From Betaproteobacteria bacterium (GTDB taxonomy: Bacteria > Pseudomonadota > Gammaproteobacteria > Burkholderiales > Burkholderiaceae_C), in NCBI GenBank assembly GCA_005882155.1, contig VBCQ01000324.1:1-10891 (forward strand): a stretch of DNA of 10,891 nt. The letters run 5' to 3'. The position numbers were made by a program, and so were the translations under genes. Under the pieces are notes generated by a model. The model was given only the letters and a program-made list of their open reading frames with translations, did no database searches and had not been told where the DNA came from. Position 1 is the first letter of the stretch, and each line of letters begins with the position of its first letter. This document shows, piece after piece, positions 1-5,770 of this stretch.

Positions 1-138
1 CTGGAACGTCACCAGCACGGTGAACGCGAACTTGAACAGGTTGTCGTTGCCGGCGCCGAGGAACTGGGTCCAGAAGAACGGCGCGAAGCGGCGCTGGCGC
101 AGTAGCGCGAACTGGTTGGGGTGCTCGTGGTCGGTCAA
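1..138 (-). CDS. MFS transporter, N-terminal fragment (runs off the left edge)
   Basis: Only the first 46 codons are present; the gene continues beyond base 1. The translation contains NQFALLRQRRFAPFFWTQFL followed by a GAGNDNLFK stretch. This is the N-terminal signature of major facilitator proteins of the lysophospholipid-transporter (LplT)-like group, which typically begin with a short polar tail, an RRF-x-PFF-x-TQFLGAxNDN segment and then the first membrane helix. No ATG occurs in this frame. I chose the TTG at 138-136 because a perfect GGAGG (149-145 on the minus strand) lies six bases upstream. The TTG overlaps the TGA of the upstream amidohydrolase (TTGA), which suggests translational coupling within one transcript. 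The substrate cannot be told from this fragment. The MFS assignment is fairly safe; the LplT-like subgroup is inference from the motif. Confidence 0.8.
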   Translation of the reverse strand, partial: MTDHEHPNQFALLRQRRFAPFFWTQFLGAGNDNLFKFAFTVLVTFQ

Positions 139-1412
139 GAGGTTCCTCCGTCGCCGTCGACGCGGCTCGTGCGCAATGTAGCTGCAGTTTCGAACACGCT
201 CGCCGGCCAGCGCGCCGAACCGACGCGCGCATGGCGCTTCAGCACGAAGTCGAACAGCAGCGGGTTGTATTCGCGGATGCGCCGTAGCGGCTCGACTGCC
301 GATGCGTCGAGCAGGCCGGCAGCGGCGAGCTGCGCCGGCGCGTACAGCGGCATCACGCCGGGCAGCGGATGGTCCGAGCCGTGCAGCAGCCGCGCGTGCC
401 AGTCGTCGCGCGTCAGCAGCATGCGGCCCACCTCGGCTGAGCGATTCGACTGAAACACGGCAGACACGTCGGCGAAGAGCAGGCCTTGCGATTCACGCTC
501 GCCCATCAAGCGCACCCACAGCTCGAACGCCGACCGCCACGGCTGCGACCGCTGGTCGAGGTCGCGTGCCTTGCCGAGCGACGCCGCGTGCGCCATCACG
601 ACGCGTACGCCCGACTCAAGCGCCGCGCGCACGAGCAGCGGGTTGCCGAGCTCGTCGCGGCCGGCGCCGGGAACGGCCTTCTCTTCACCGCAGTGGACGA
701 TCAGCGGCACGCGCGTGCGTGCGAGCCGATCGTAGAACGGGCGGCAGCGCGGGTCGCGCAGGTCGATGTTCATCGCGCTCGGCAGCCACTTGATGGCCGA
801 CGCGCCTTGCTGCAGCACCGCGTCGAGCCGCGGAATCGCATCGGGCCGGTACGGATGGACCGACGCGACCCAGCCGAAGCGCTCGGGATGCTCGGCCGCA
901 ATCCGCGCCGCATAGTCGTTCGGCACGTGGAACGTGGTCCAGTCGCTGCGCACCGCGCCGCTGTCATCGCAGGCATGGTCGAACGCGAACAGCAGCCAGC
1001 GCGCGCCCGGCGGAAAGTCGCGAGTGAAGCCGTGCAGCCGCTGCACGTAGGCGCGGTCGACCGACGCCGCATCTGGCGGTACGCAGGCCGCATTGAGGAT
1101 CGCCTGCCGGCGCAGCACGTCGCCCGGATGCCACCACTCGTGCATCCGCGGGTTCACCGTGCAGCCCGATCCCGAATCGCCGGTGCCGAGCAGATGCGCA
1201 TGCACGTCGCACAGCAAGCTCGCGTCGATGCCATCGAACGCTTGCAGCACGAGATCGTGGCGCGCGAGCTCGATCGGCAAGGCGCCGCGACACGGGTTGC
1301 GCAGTCCGTCGGCGAGCGGGAGGGCGGCGCGCGCGCGATCGGTCAGGCCGGTGAACAGGCCGGCAGCGAGTGCGGCCGAGCAGCACAGGGCGTGGCGTCG
1401 AGTGAGTTTCAT
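135..1412 (-). CDS. Exported metal-dependent amidohydrolase (amidohydrolase_2 type)
   Basis: A 425-residue protein with a twin-arginine-like signal at its N-terminus: TRRHALCC, then a hydrophobic run and ARA around residue 29. This suggests export to the periplasm by Tat, or possibly Sec. The catalytic layout of the amidohydrolase superfamily is visible: DVHAH with H71 and H73, K208 in IKWLPSAMN, H240 in VHCGEE, H275 in MAHAAS and D347 in GSDHP. These would hold one or two metal ions in a TIM barrel. The C-terminal NPLLFDFVL is like the closing helix of the amidohydrolase_2 family. The substrate is unknown; hydrolases and decarboxylases share this fold. No clear Shine-Dalgarno precedes the ATG. 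The gene overlaps the following MFS gene by four bases, so the pair probably forms an operon. The XRE regulator is divergent to it. Confidence 0.82.
   Translation of the reverse strand: MKLTRRHALCCSAALAAGLFTGLTDRARAALPLADGLRNPCRGALPIELARHDLVLQAFDGIDASLLCDVHAHLLGTGDSGSGCTVNPRMHEWWHPGDVLRRQAILNAACVPPDAASVDRAYVQRLHGFTRDFPPGARWLLFAFDHACDDSGAVRSDWTTFHVPNDYAARIAAEHPERFGWVASVHPYRPDAIPRLDAVLQQGASAIKWLPSAMNIDLRDPRCRPFYDRLARTRVPLIVHCGEEKAVPGAGRDELGNPLLVRAALESGVRVVMAHAASLGKARDLDQRSQPWRSAFELWVRLMGERESQGLLFADVSAVFQSNRSAEVGRMLLTRDDWHARLLHGSDHPLPGVMPLYAPAQLAAAGLLDASAVEPLRRIREYNPLLFDFVLKRHARVGSARWPASVFETAATLRTSRVDGDGGTS
145..149 (-). promoter_or_regulatory. Shine-Dalgarno site that fixes a TTG start
   Basis: GGAGG on the minus strand, six bases before the TTG at 138-136. 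It lies inside the 3' end of the amidohydrolase gene. It is the best ribosome binding site for the MFS fragment, whose frame has no ATG. Confidence 0.65.
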
Positions 1413-1537
1413 GGCAGTGGCGAGAGGATCAGAAGGACGCCATCGTCGCGGCCTGATCCATCGGGTTCAAGCCTTCGCACGATGGGTGCCTGGCCATTCG
1501 CTCGCCGGTAGCTTGTCATGATACTTTTCGCGCCACG
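1413..1537. promoter_or_regulatory. Divergent intergenic region, amidohydrolase / XRE regulator
   Basis: This 125-bp gap must hold promoters for both flanking genes. For the rightward gene a -10-like GATACT lies at 1520-1525, which would put transcription start only a few bases before the ATG at 1538; no good -35 is evident and there is no Shine-Dalgarno. An inverted pair CCATCG (1458-1463) and CGATGG (1480-1485), separated by 16 bases, is a weak candidate operator. The divergent regulator could bind here, but that is inference only. Confidence 0.35.
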
Positions 1538-2287
1538 ATGAGCACCACTCAAGACCTCGTCAGCGCACTCAAGGCCGAGCTGAAGGCCGTCAACATCACC
1601 TATGCCGATCTGGCGACGCAGCTCGGGATGTCGGAGTCGAGCATCAAGCGCGTGTTCGCCAAGGCCGACATGCCGCTGTCGCGAATCGACGACGTGCTGC
1701 GCGTGCTGAAGATGGACTTCGCCGAGCTCGCGCGCAAGGTCGCCGACGCGCAGCCTCTGCGCCGTGAGCTGACGCTCGAGCAGGAGAAGGCGGTCGTCGC
1801 CGATCGGCGCTTGCTGCTGCTCGCGATCTGCTGCCTGAGCCAGTGGACCTTCGAGCAAATGGTCGGCACCTATCGCTTCACCGATGCCGAATGCGTCGCC
1901 TATCTGGTGCGCCTCGACCGGCTCGGCATCATCGAGCTGCGCCCGCTCAACCGCTATCGGCTCAAGGTCGCGAAGGGCTTTCGCTGGCGGCCGCATGGGC
2001 CGGTGATGGCGTACTTTCGCGAGCATGTCGCCGCCGACTACTACAGCGGCGGCTTCGACGGCGACGGCGAGTTGCTGATGCTCGTGCATGGCCAGATCAG
2101 CACCGCGCAGGCGTCGAGCTTCGTCGAGCGGCTGCAGCGCGTCGGCCAGGATTTCGCCCAGCAGCATCTCGCCGATCAGAAGCTGGCGGCCGAGCAGAAG
2201 CGTTCGTACACGCTGATCGTCGGGATGCGTTCGTGGTTGTTTGCGGCGTTCCGCGATTTGAAGCGCAGCGCGGCGACCCAGAGCTGA
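1538..2287 (+). CDS. XRE-family helix-turn-helix transcriptional regulator
   Basis: A 249-residue cytoplasmic DNA-binding protein. Residues about 8-65 form a Cro/C1-type helix-turn-helix: YADLATQLGMSESSIKRVF gives the two core helices, followed by LSRIDDVLRVLKMDFAELA. The remaining 180 residues contain no enzyme motif that I recognise. Residues about 100-150 (LSQWTFEQMVGTYRFTDAEC onwards to LGIIELRPLNRYRLKV) read like a second, winged-helix-like module, and the C-terminal third is probably a dimerisation or effector domain. Proteins of this length and layout are common in proteobacteria and mostly uncharacterised. The gene is divergent from the amidohydrolase and convergent with the Hsp20 pair, leaving 18 bp between stop codons. 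The ATG has no recognisable Shine-Dalgarno. Its target is unknown. Confidence 0.8.
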   Translation: MSTTQDLVSALKAELKAVNITYADLATQLGMSESSIKRVFAKADMPLSRIDDVLRVLKMDFAELARKVADAQPLRRELTLEQEKAVVADRRLLLLAICCLSQWTFEQMVGTYRFTDAECVAYLVRLDRLGIIELRPLNRYRLKVAKGFRWRPHGPVMAYFREHVAADYYSGGFDGDGELLMLVHGQISTAQASSFVERLQRVGQDFAQQHLADQKLAAEQKRSYTLIVGMRSWLFAAFRDLKRSAATQS

Positions 2288-2305
2288 GCCGCCGCGCCGT
2301 GTCGA

Positions 2306-2695
2306 TCAGGCAGCGCGCACTTCGATGCGGCGCGGCCGCGCCTTCTCGAGCTTCGGCACGCGCAGCTTGAGCACGCCGTCCTTCAGGCTGGCTTCGATGT
2401 GCTGGCTGTCGAGCTCGCGGCTGAGCGTGAAGCTGCGCCGATAGCGCCCCGAGCGGATCTCGGCGTAGACCGCCTGCAGGTCCGGCGGGTCGCCCAGGCT
2501 GAGCGGCGCCTCGATCGTCAGCGTGTCGCCGTTGACGTCGATCGACAAGCTCTCCTTCACCGCGCCCGGCAAGTCGGCCAGCAGTGTGATGCCGGTGTCG
2601 TCCTCGGTCACGTCGACCGGTGGAATCAGCGGCGGCGTCTGCGCTTCGAGCTCGCCCGCGCGGTCGCGGGTCGCAACATCTGTCTTCGTGCTCAT
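2306..2695 (-). CDS. Small heat-shock protein, Hsp20/alpha-crystallin family (second of pair)
   Basis: A 129-residue ATP-independent holdase chaperone of the cytoplasm. An N-terminal arm (residues 1-25) leads into an alpha-crystallin domain beginning at PPVDVTEDD. The family hallmark A-x-x-x-x-G-V-L appears as ASLKDGVLKLRVPK. The C-terminal IEV in RPRRIEVRAA is the I-x-I/V anchor that docks on neighbouring subunits in the oligomer. The start is supported by AAGGAG (2709-2704 on the minus strand) eight bases upstream. It lies 30 bp after the first hsp20 gene and probably shares its transcript and heat control. It is shorter than its partner and only moderately similar, which fits the common arrangement of two paralogous Hsp20 proteins that may co-assemble. 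No terminator is seen in the 18 bp before the convergent gene. Confidence 0.9.
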   Translation of the reverse strand: MSTKTDVATRDRAGELEAQTPPLIPPVDVTEDDTGITLLADLPGAVKESLSIDVNGDTLTIEAPLSLGDPPDLQAVYAEIRSGRYRRSFTLSRELDSQHIEASLKDGVLKLRVPKLEKARPRRIEVRAA

Positions 2696-2725
2696 GGTGT
2701 CAACTCCTTCTCGTTGCAGATCGAC

Positions 2726-3187
2726 TCAATGCGTGTCCTTGATTTCGATGCGGCGCGGCCGTGACGCCTCGCGCTTCTGAATGCGGACGTGGACGATGCC
2801 GTTGCGATACGTGGCTTCGACCCGCTCGGGGTCGGCGTCTTCGGTGAGGCTGATCACGCGGCGGAACGGTCCGTCGAAGCGTTCGCGCGAGTAAACGGTG
2901 ATCTTGTCGTTGCGCTCGGGCACGCTCGGTTTGCGTTTGCCGGCAATCGTCAGCAGGCCTTTGTCGACCGAGACGTCGAGCGATGCCGCATCGATGCCGG
3001 GGGCAAAGGCGTAGATCTCGATCGCGTCGGGCGTGGTGCCGACGTTCACCGCCGGAAAGCTCCCGCGTTGGACGGCGCGGATGCTCGAATTGAGCCCGCT
3101 GGCGCCGAACAAGCGGTCCATCTGGCGCTGCAGTTCGTCGAAATCGGCGAACAGGTCGCCCGGATATCTCATCAAGGATGGGACCAT
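2726..3187 (-). CDS. Small heat-shock protein, Hsp20/alpha-crystallin family (first of pair)
   Basis: A 153-residue holdase chaperone. An N-terminal amphipathic region (PGDLFADFDELQRQMDRLFG) is followed by an alpha-crystallin domain starting at FPAVNVGTTPDAIEI. The consensus motif is ATYRNGIVHVRIQK, and the C-terminal anchor is IEI in RPRRIEIKDTH. The reading frame is open back to 3310, but the start at 3187 is preferred: AAAGGAG lies eight bases before it, it matches the N-terminus of homologues (short tail, then DLF..FD), and the longer version would run back over the proposed promoter. The gene begins a two-gene heat-shock operon. Upstream are a sigma-32-like promoter and a roughly 90-base leader with two stem-loops. 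Confidence 0.9.
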   Translation of the reverse strand: MVPSLMRYPGDLFADFDELQRQMDRLFGASGLNSSIRAVQRGSFPAVNVGTTPDAIEIYAFAPGIDAASLDVSVDKGLLTIAGKRKPSVPERNDKITVYSRERFDGPFRRVISLTEDADPERVEATYRNGIVHVRIQKREASRPRRIEIKDTH

Positions 3188-3192
3188 GGTGT

Positions 3193-3229
3193 GCACTCCT
3201 TTCATGGCGTTCAAGTTCATCGAAAGTGC
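3193..3229 (-). promoter_or_regulatory. Candidate RNA thermometer: leader stem covering the hsp20 ribosome binding site
   Basis: On the minus-strand transcript, GCACUUU (from 3229 down) can pair with GGAGUGC (3199-3193). This makes seven continuous pairs, including two U-G wobbles, and buries the GGAG of the Shine-Dalgarno. In an alternative register GCAC-UUUC pairs with GAAA-(GGA bulge)-GUGC, eight pairs in all. A weak U-rich helix over the Shine-Dalgarno of an hsp20 gene is the principle of fourU and ROSE thermometers. The pairing is seen in the sequence; thermosensing is inferred. Confidence 0.45.
3196..3202 (-). promoter_or_regulatory. Shine-Dalgarno site of the first hsp20 gene
   Basis: AAAGGAG read on the minus strand, eight bases before the ATG at 3187. 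It decides the start over in-frame upstream ATGs at 3205 and 3220. It can pair with an upstream leader segment (see the thermometer entry). The second hsp20 gene has almost the same initiation region: AAGGAGT, two differing bases, then ACACCATG. Confidence 0.75.
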
Positions 3230-3239
3230 CGCGCGCCGA

Positions 3240-3259
3240 CCCATCGCCAGCGCGATGGG
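3240..3259 (-). promoter_or_regulatory. Perfect 8-bp stem-loop in the hsp20 leader
   Basis: CCCATCGC and GCGATGGG flank a four-base loop. It lies within the predicted 5' leader, upstream of the stem that covers the Shine-Dalgarno. Multi-hairpin leaders with stable upstream stems are usual in ROSE-type thermometers, so this may be the supporting hairpin of the same element. Confidence 0.5.
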
Positions 3260-3283
3260 CGGGCCACGCTTCGGCGTCTTCGA

Positions 3284-3311
3284 ACTTAGGGTTGGGCGCC
3301 GCGGTTTCAAG
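3284..3311 (-). promoter_or_regulatory. Sigma-32 (RpoH)-like heat-shock promoter for the hsp20 pair
   Basis: On the minus strand CTTGAAA (3311-3305) is an exact match to the sigma-32 -35 element. After a 13-base spacer comes CCCTAAGT (3291-3284), close to the -10 consensus CCCCATNT. Transcription would begin near 3277 and give a leader of about 90 bases. The site lies between the CoA-transferase stop (3337) and the first hsp20 gene, as expected for an independent heat-shock unit. The -35 box is flanked by two CCGCGG copies (3299-3304 and 3315-3320). Confidence 0.65.
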
Positions 3312-3336
3312 GCCCCGCGGGTGACCGGATGTCGCG

Positions 3337-4542
3337 TCAGGCGATGCCGCGCTGGCGCAGCGCAGCGAGCTGTTGCGCAGTGATGCCGATCTCGCGCAGC
3401 ACAGCTTCGGTGTTTTCGCCGAGGGCCGGCGCGCGTCGGGTGATCGCGCCCGGCGTCGCGCTCAGCTTCGGGACGACGCCTGGGACATCGAGCGTCAGCC
3501 CATCGGCCGTCGTCACGCGCTCGATCATGCCGCGCGCGCGGTAGTGCGGGTCATCGGCGATGTCGCGTGCGGTGTAGATGCGGCCGGCCGGTACCTGCGC
3601 ATCGTTCAATGCAGCGAGCACGTCGGCGACCTGGCGCGGCTGCGTCCACGCGCCGATCGCCGCATCGATCTCGGCGACGCGCGCGACGCGCCCTGCGTTG
3701 CCGGCGAGCGCCGGATCGGCGCCGAGGTCGTCGCGGCCGATCGCACTCATCAGCCGCTTGAAGATCGAGTCGCCGTTGCCGGCCACCAGCACCCAGCCGT
3801 CGGCACAGGGATAGGCGTTGCTCGGCGCGATGCCGGGCAACGCCGAGCCGGCCGGCTCGCGCACCGCGCCGAACGCGCTGTACTCGGGCAGCAGGCTTTC
3901 CATGCAATTGAAGACCGCTTCGTACAGCGCCACATCGACGACCTGCCCGCGGCCCGACGCATGCCGATGCTGCAGCGCCATCAGCACGCCGATCACGCCG
4001 TGCAGCGACGCGAGCGTGTCGCCGATGCTCACGCCCACGCGCACCGGCACGCGTCCCGGCTCGGCGGTGAGGTGTCGCAAGCCGCCCATCGCCTCGGCGA
4101 CGACGCCGAAGCCGGGCCGGTCCTTGTACGGCCCGGTCTGGCCGTAACCGCTGATGCGCAGCATGATGAGGCCGGGGTGGTCGCGGCTCAGCGCGTCGTA
4201 GGCTAAGCCCCACGACTCCATCACGCCGGGCTTGAAGTTCTCGATCAGCACGTCGCACTCGGCGATCAGGCGGCGAACGATGTCGCGTGCCTCCGGTTGC
4301 CGCAAGTCGAGCGCGACGCTCTTCTTGTTGCGCGACTGCACCTGCCACCAGACGCTGGTGCCGTTGTGCAGCAAGCGCCACTGGCGCAGCGGGTCGCCGC
4401 TGCCCGGCGCCTCGATCTTGATGACCTCGGCGCCGAAGTCCGCCAGCGTTTTCGCCGCGAACGGGCCGGCGATCAGCTGGCCGAGCTCGAGGACCTTGAG
4501 GCCGGCGAGTGGACCGGGGGAAGCAGCGGATGAAGCAGGCAT
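3337..4542 (-). CDS. Family III CoA-transferase (CaiB/BaiF type)
   Basis: A 401-residue cytoplasmic enzyme of the CaiB/BaiF family, which moves CoA between carboxylic acids. It shows the typical N-terminus GPLAGLKVLELGQLIAGPFA, then LADFGAEVIKIEAPGSGDPLR, NKKSVALDLR and DVLIENFKPGVMESWGL. SGYGQTGPYKDRPGFG follows, and then D175 in GVSIGDTLASLHG. In formyl-CoA transferase the matching aspartate (Asp169) forms the covalent acyl intermediate. The length is normal for the family. The acid substrate cannot be named from sequence; close homologues are variously called formyl-, succinyl- or carnitine-type transferases. The ATG lacks a clear Shine-Dalgarno. The gene sits 34 bp after the lipoprotein gene on the same strand and may be co-transcribed with it. 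The heat-shock promoter of the next unit begins just after its stop. Confidence 0.88.
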   Translation of the reverse strand: MPASSAASPGPLAGLKVLELGQLIAGPFAAKTLADFGAEVIKIEAPGSGDPLRQWRLLHNGTSVWWQVQSRNKKSVALDLRQPEARDIVRRLIAECDVLIENFKPGVMESWGLAYDALSRDHPGLIMLRISGYGQTGPYKDRPGFGVVAEAMGGLRHLTAEPGRVPVRVGVSIGDTLASLHGVIGVLMALQHRHASGRGQVVDVALYEAVFNCMESLLPEYSAFGAVREPAGSALPGIAPSNAYPCADGWVLVAGNGDSIFKRLMSAIGRDDLGADPALAGNAGRVARVAEIDAAIGAWTQPRQVADVLAALNDAQVPAGRIYTARDIADDPHYRARGMIERVTTADGLTLDVPGVVPKLSATPGAITRRAPALGENTEAVLREIGITAQQLAALRQRGIA

Positions 4543-4576
4543 GGGCGCGATGGTAGTGCGCGCCGGGCCTCGTCGG

Positions 4577-5668
4577 TCAGGGCGAGATCGCCGCCGCGCG
4601 CGCGGTCCAGTTCATCGGCGGGTCGAGCAAATCGAGCGACGGGCTCTTCAGCGCGCGCGCATAGCTGACCACCGATTGCCCAGGGTCGTGCGGCAGCGCT
4701 CGCCATGGGTTCGCGCCGCGCGCCATCAGGTAGGCGACGAGCTCGGTCTGCCGCTCGGGATGGGTGAGGTAGTTCGGCGTGATGACGCGCGCCAGCGGCA
4801 GCCAAGGCAGCTGGTTGGCTTGCGTCGCGGGGACCCGGTTGGCGAGTTGCGGCAGGCGATCGAGCCACCAGTCGAGCGCGGGCCGGTGGCCGTTGCGCAG
4901 CGCGAGGTCGAAGCCGGCGGGCAGCACACCCGGGTGGGCGGCAAGCGCGGCATTCGCGCGGTGGCCGTGCTGCTCGAGCGCACGCGCGAAGCTCGAGCCG
5001 AGATGGTCCGGATGCAAGGCGCCGAGCGGACTGAACGCGAGCCCTTGCGCCGGCAACAGGCCTTGGGCGAGCCAATCGTCGAGCACCGAATCGAGGCCGA
5101 CGGCGCGCGCGCTCGGGCAACTCAGCATTCGCATCACGTCATGCTGGATCGCCTGCGAATCGGCTTCGGCGAGCCAGCGAATCGCTTGCAACGCGGCCGG
5201 CGACGCGACGGAGAAATTCGGACACGAATCGAGCTGCGCGAGCGCGGCAAGCGGCGCCTGGTCGCAGGCCTCGGGCAGCGCGCCCTTGGCGAGCAGCTCG
5301 GGCAGCACCGGCCAGAAGCGCGGCTCGCGCGCCGCGACGACGAGCGGGCAGCGCGGCAAGCCCGACGCCATCACGTCCTTCGCGACGAGGCTGCCGGCCT
5401 CATAACGGCCGCAGCGCCCGATCAGCGCGCGCTGCACGCTGTTCAAACTGTGGCACGGCGTCGGCTCGCCTTCCTGGGCCTTGTCGACGACATAGCTCAG
5501 CACCGCGGTCGCCGCGCAGCCGACGCTGAGGCAGGTCTCGTTCGGCGTGCCGCGCGTCGACTGCTCGTAGGCGAAGGTCAGCACCGAGGTCGTCATGCAG
5601 CCGCTGAAGAGCGCGCTGGCAGCGATCGTCGCGAGGAGCCGGGTGGCGCGTTGCAGGACTGCTTGCAT
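4577..5668 (-). CDS. Putative lipoprotein, cysteine-rich with C-terminal ankyrin-like repeats; function unknown
   Basis: A 363-residue protein that I cannot assign to a characterised family. The N-terminus has a basic start, a hydrophobic stretch (LLATIAASALFSG) and a lipobox-like FSGC at C24, so it is probably lipidated and faces the periplasm; F at -3 is less usual than L. Besides C24 there are eight cysteines, all between residues 46 and 174 (46, 51, 72, 86, 107, 135, 149, 174), and none after. Up to four disulfides are therefore possible in the N-terminal half. The C-terminal half has ankyrin-like turns such as FDLALRNGHRPALDWWLDRL and TELVAYLMARGANPWRAL, suggesting a protein-binding surface. 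GAGGAA precedes the ATG at short spacing. It lies 102 bp after the rlmJ frame, with two hairpins in the gap, and 34 bp before the CoA-transferase. Confidence 0.7.
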   Translation of the reverse strand: MQAVLQRATRLLATIAASALFSGCMTTSVLTFAYEQSTRGTPNETCLSVGCAATAVLSYVVDKAQEGEPTPCHSLNSVQRALIGRCGRYEAGSLVAKDVMASGLPRCPLVVAAREPRFWPVLPELLAKGALPEACDQAPLAALAQLDSCPNFSVASPAALQAIRWLAEADSQAIQHDVMRMLSCPSARAVGLDSVLDDWLAQGLLPAQGLAFSPLGALHPDHLGSSFARALEQHGHRANAALAAHPGVLPAGFDLALRNGHRPALDWWLDRLPQLANRVPATQANQLPWLPLARVITPNYLTHPERQTELVAYLMARGANPWRALPHDPGQSVVSYARALKSPSLDLLDPPMNWTARAAAISP

Positions 5669-5770
5669 CTGTTCCTCGATTCGTCACCGCGTGAGGTGAC
5701 GACGGGACAGCATCAAGAAACGTGCCGCGCGCTCGACCGACGCGCCGCGTCGGTTGTCTGTAATGAAGCG
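5669..5770 (-). promoter_or_regulatory. Intergenic region with two strong hairpins between rlmJ and the lipoprotein gene
   Basis: A perfect 8-bp inverted repeat (TCGTCACC at 5681-5688 and GGTGACGA at 5695-5702, six-base loop) ends three bases before the lipoprotein's Shine-Dalgarno region. A second, ACCGACG (5736-5742) with CGTCGGT (5748-5754) around a five-base loop, lies about 15 bases after the rlmJ stop. The latter could end or stabilise the rlmJ transcript but has no U-tract. The former could be an operator or a leader hairpin. Confidence 0.45.

Noticed and set aside
1456..1485. A tRNA-like T-arm string (GGTTCAAGCC) near the XRE promoter
   Set aside because: No acceptor, D or anticodon arm can be assembled around it.
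2288..2305. Possible shared terminator between the convergent XRE and hsp20 genes
   Set aside because: The 18-bp gap has no stable inverted repeat and no T-tract.
3188..3310. Longer start for the first hsp20 gene
   Set aside because: The extension would cover the proposed promoter and leader, has no Shine-Dalgarno, and does not resemble Hsp20 N-termini.
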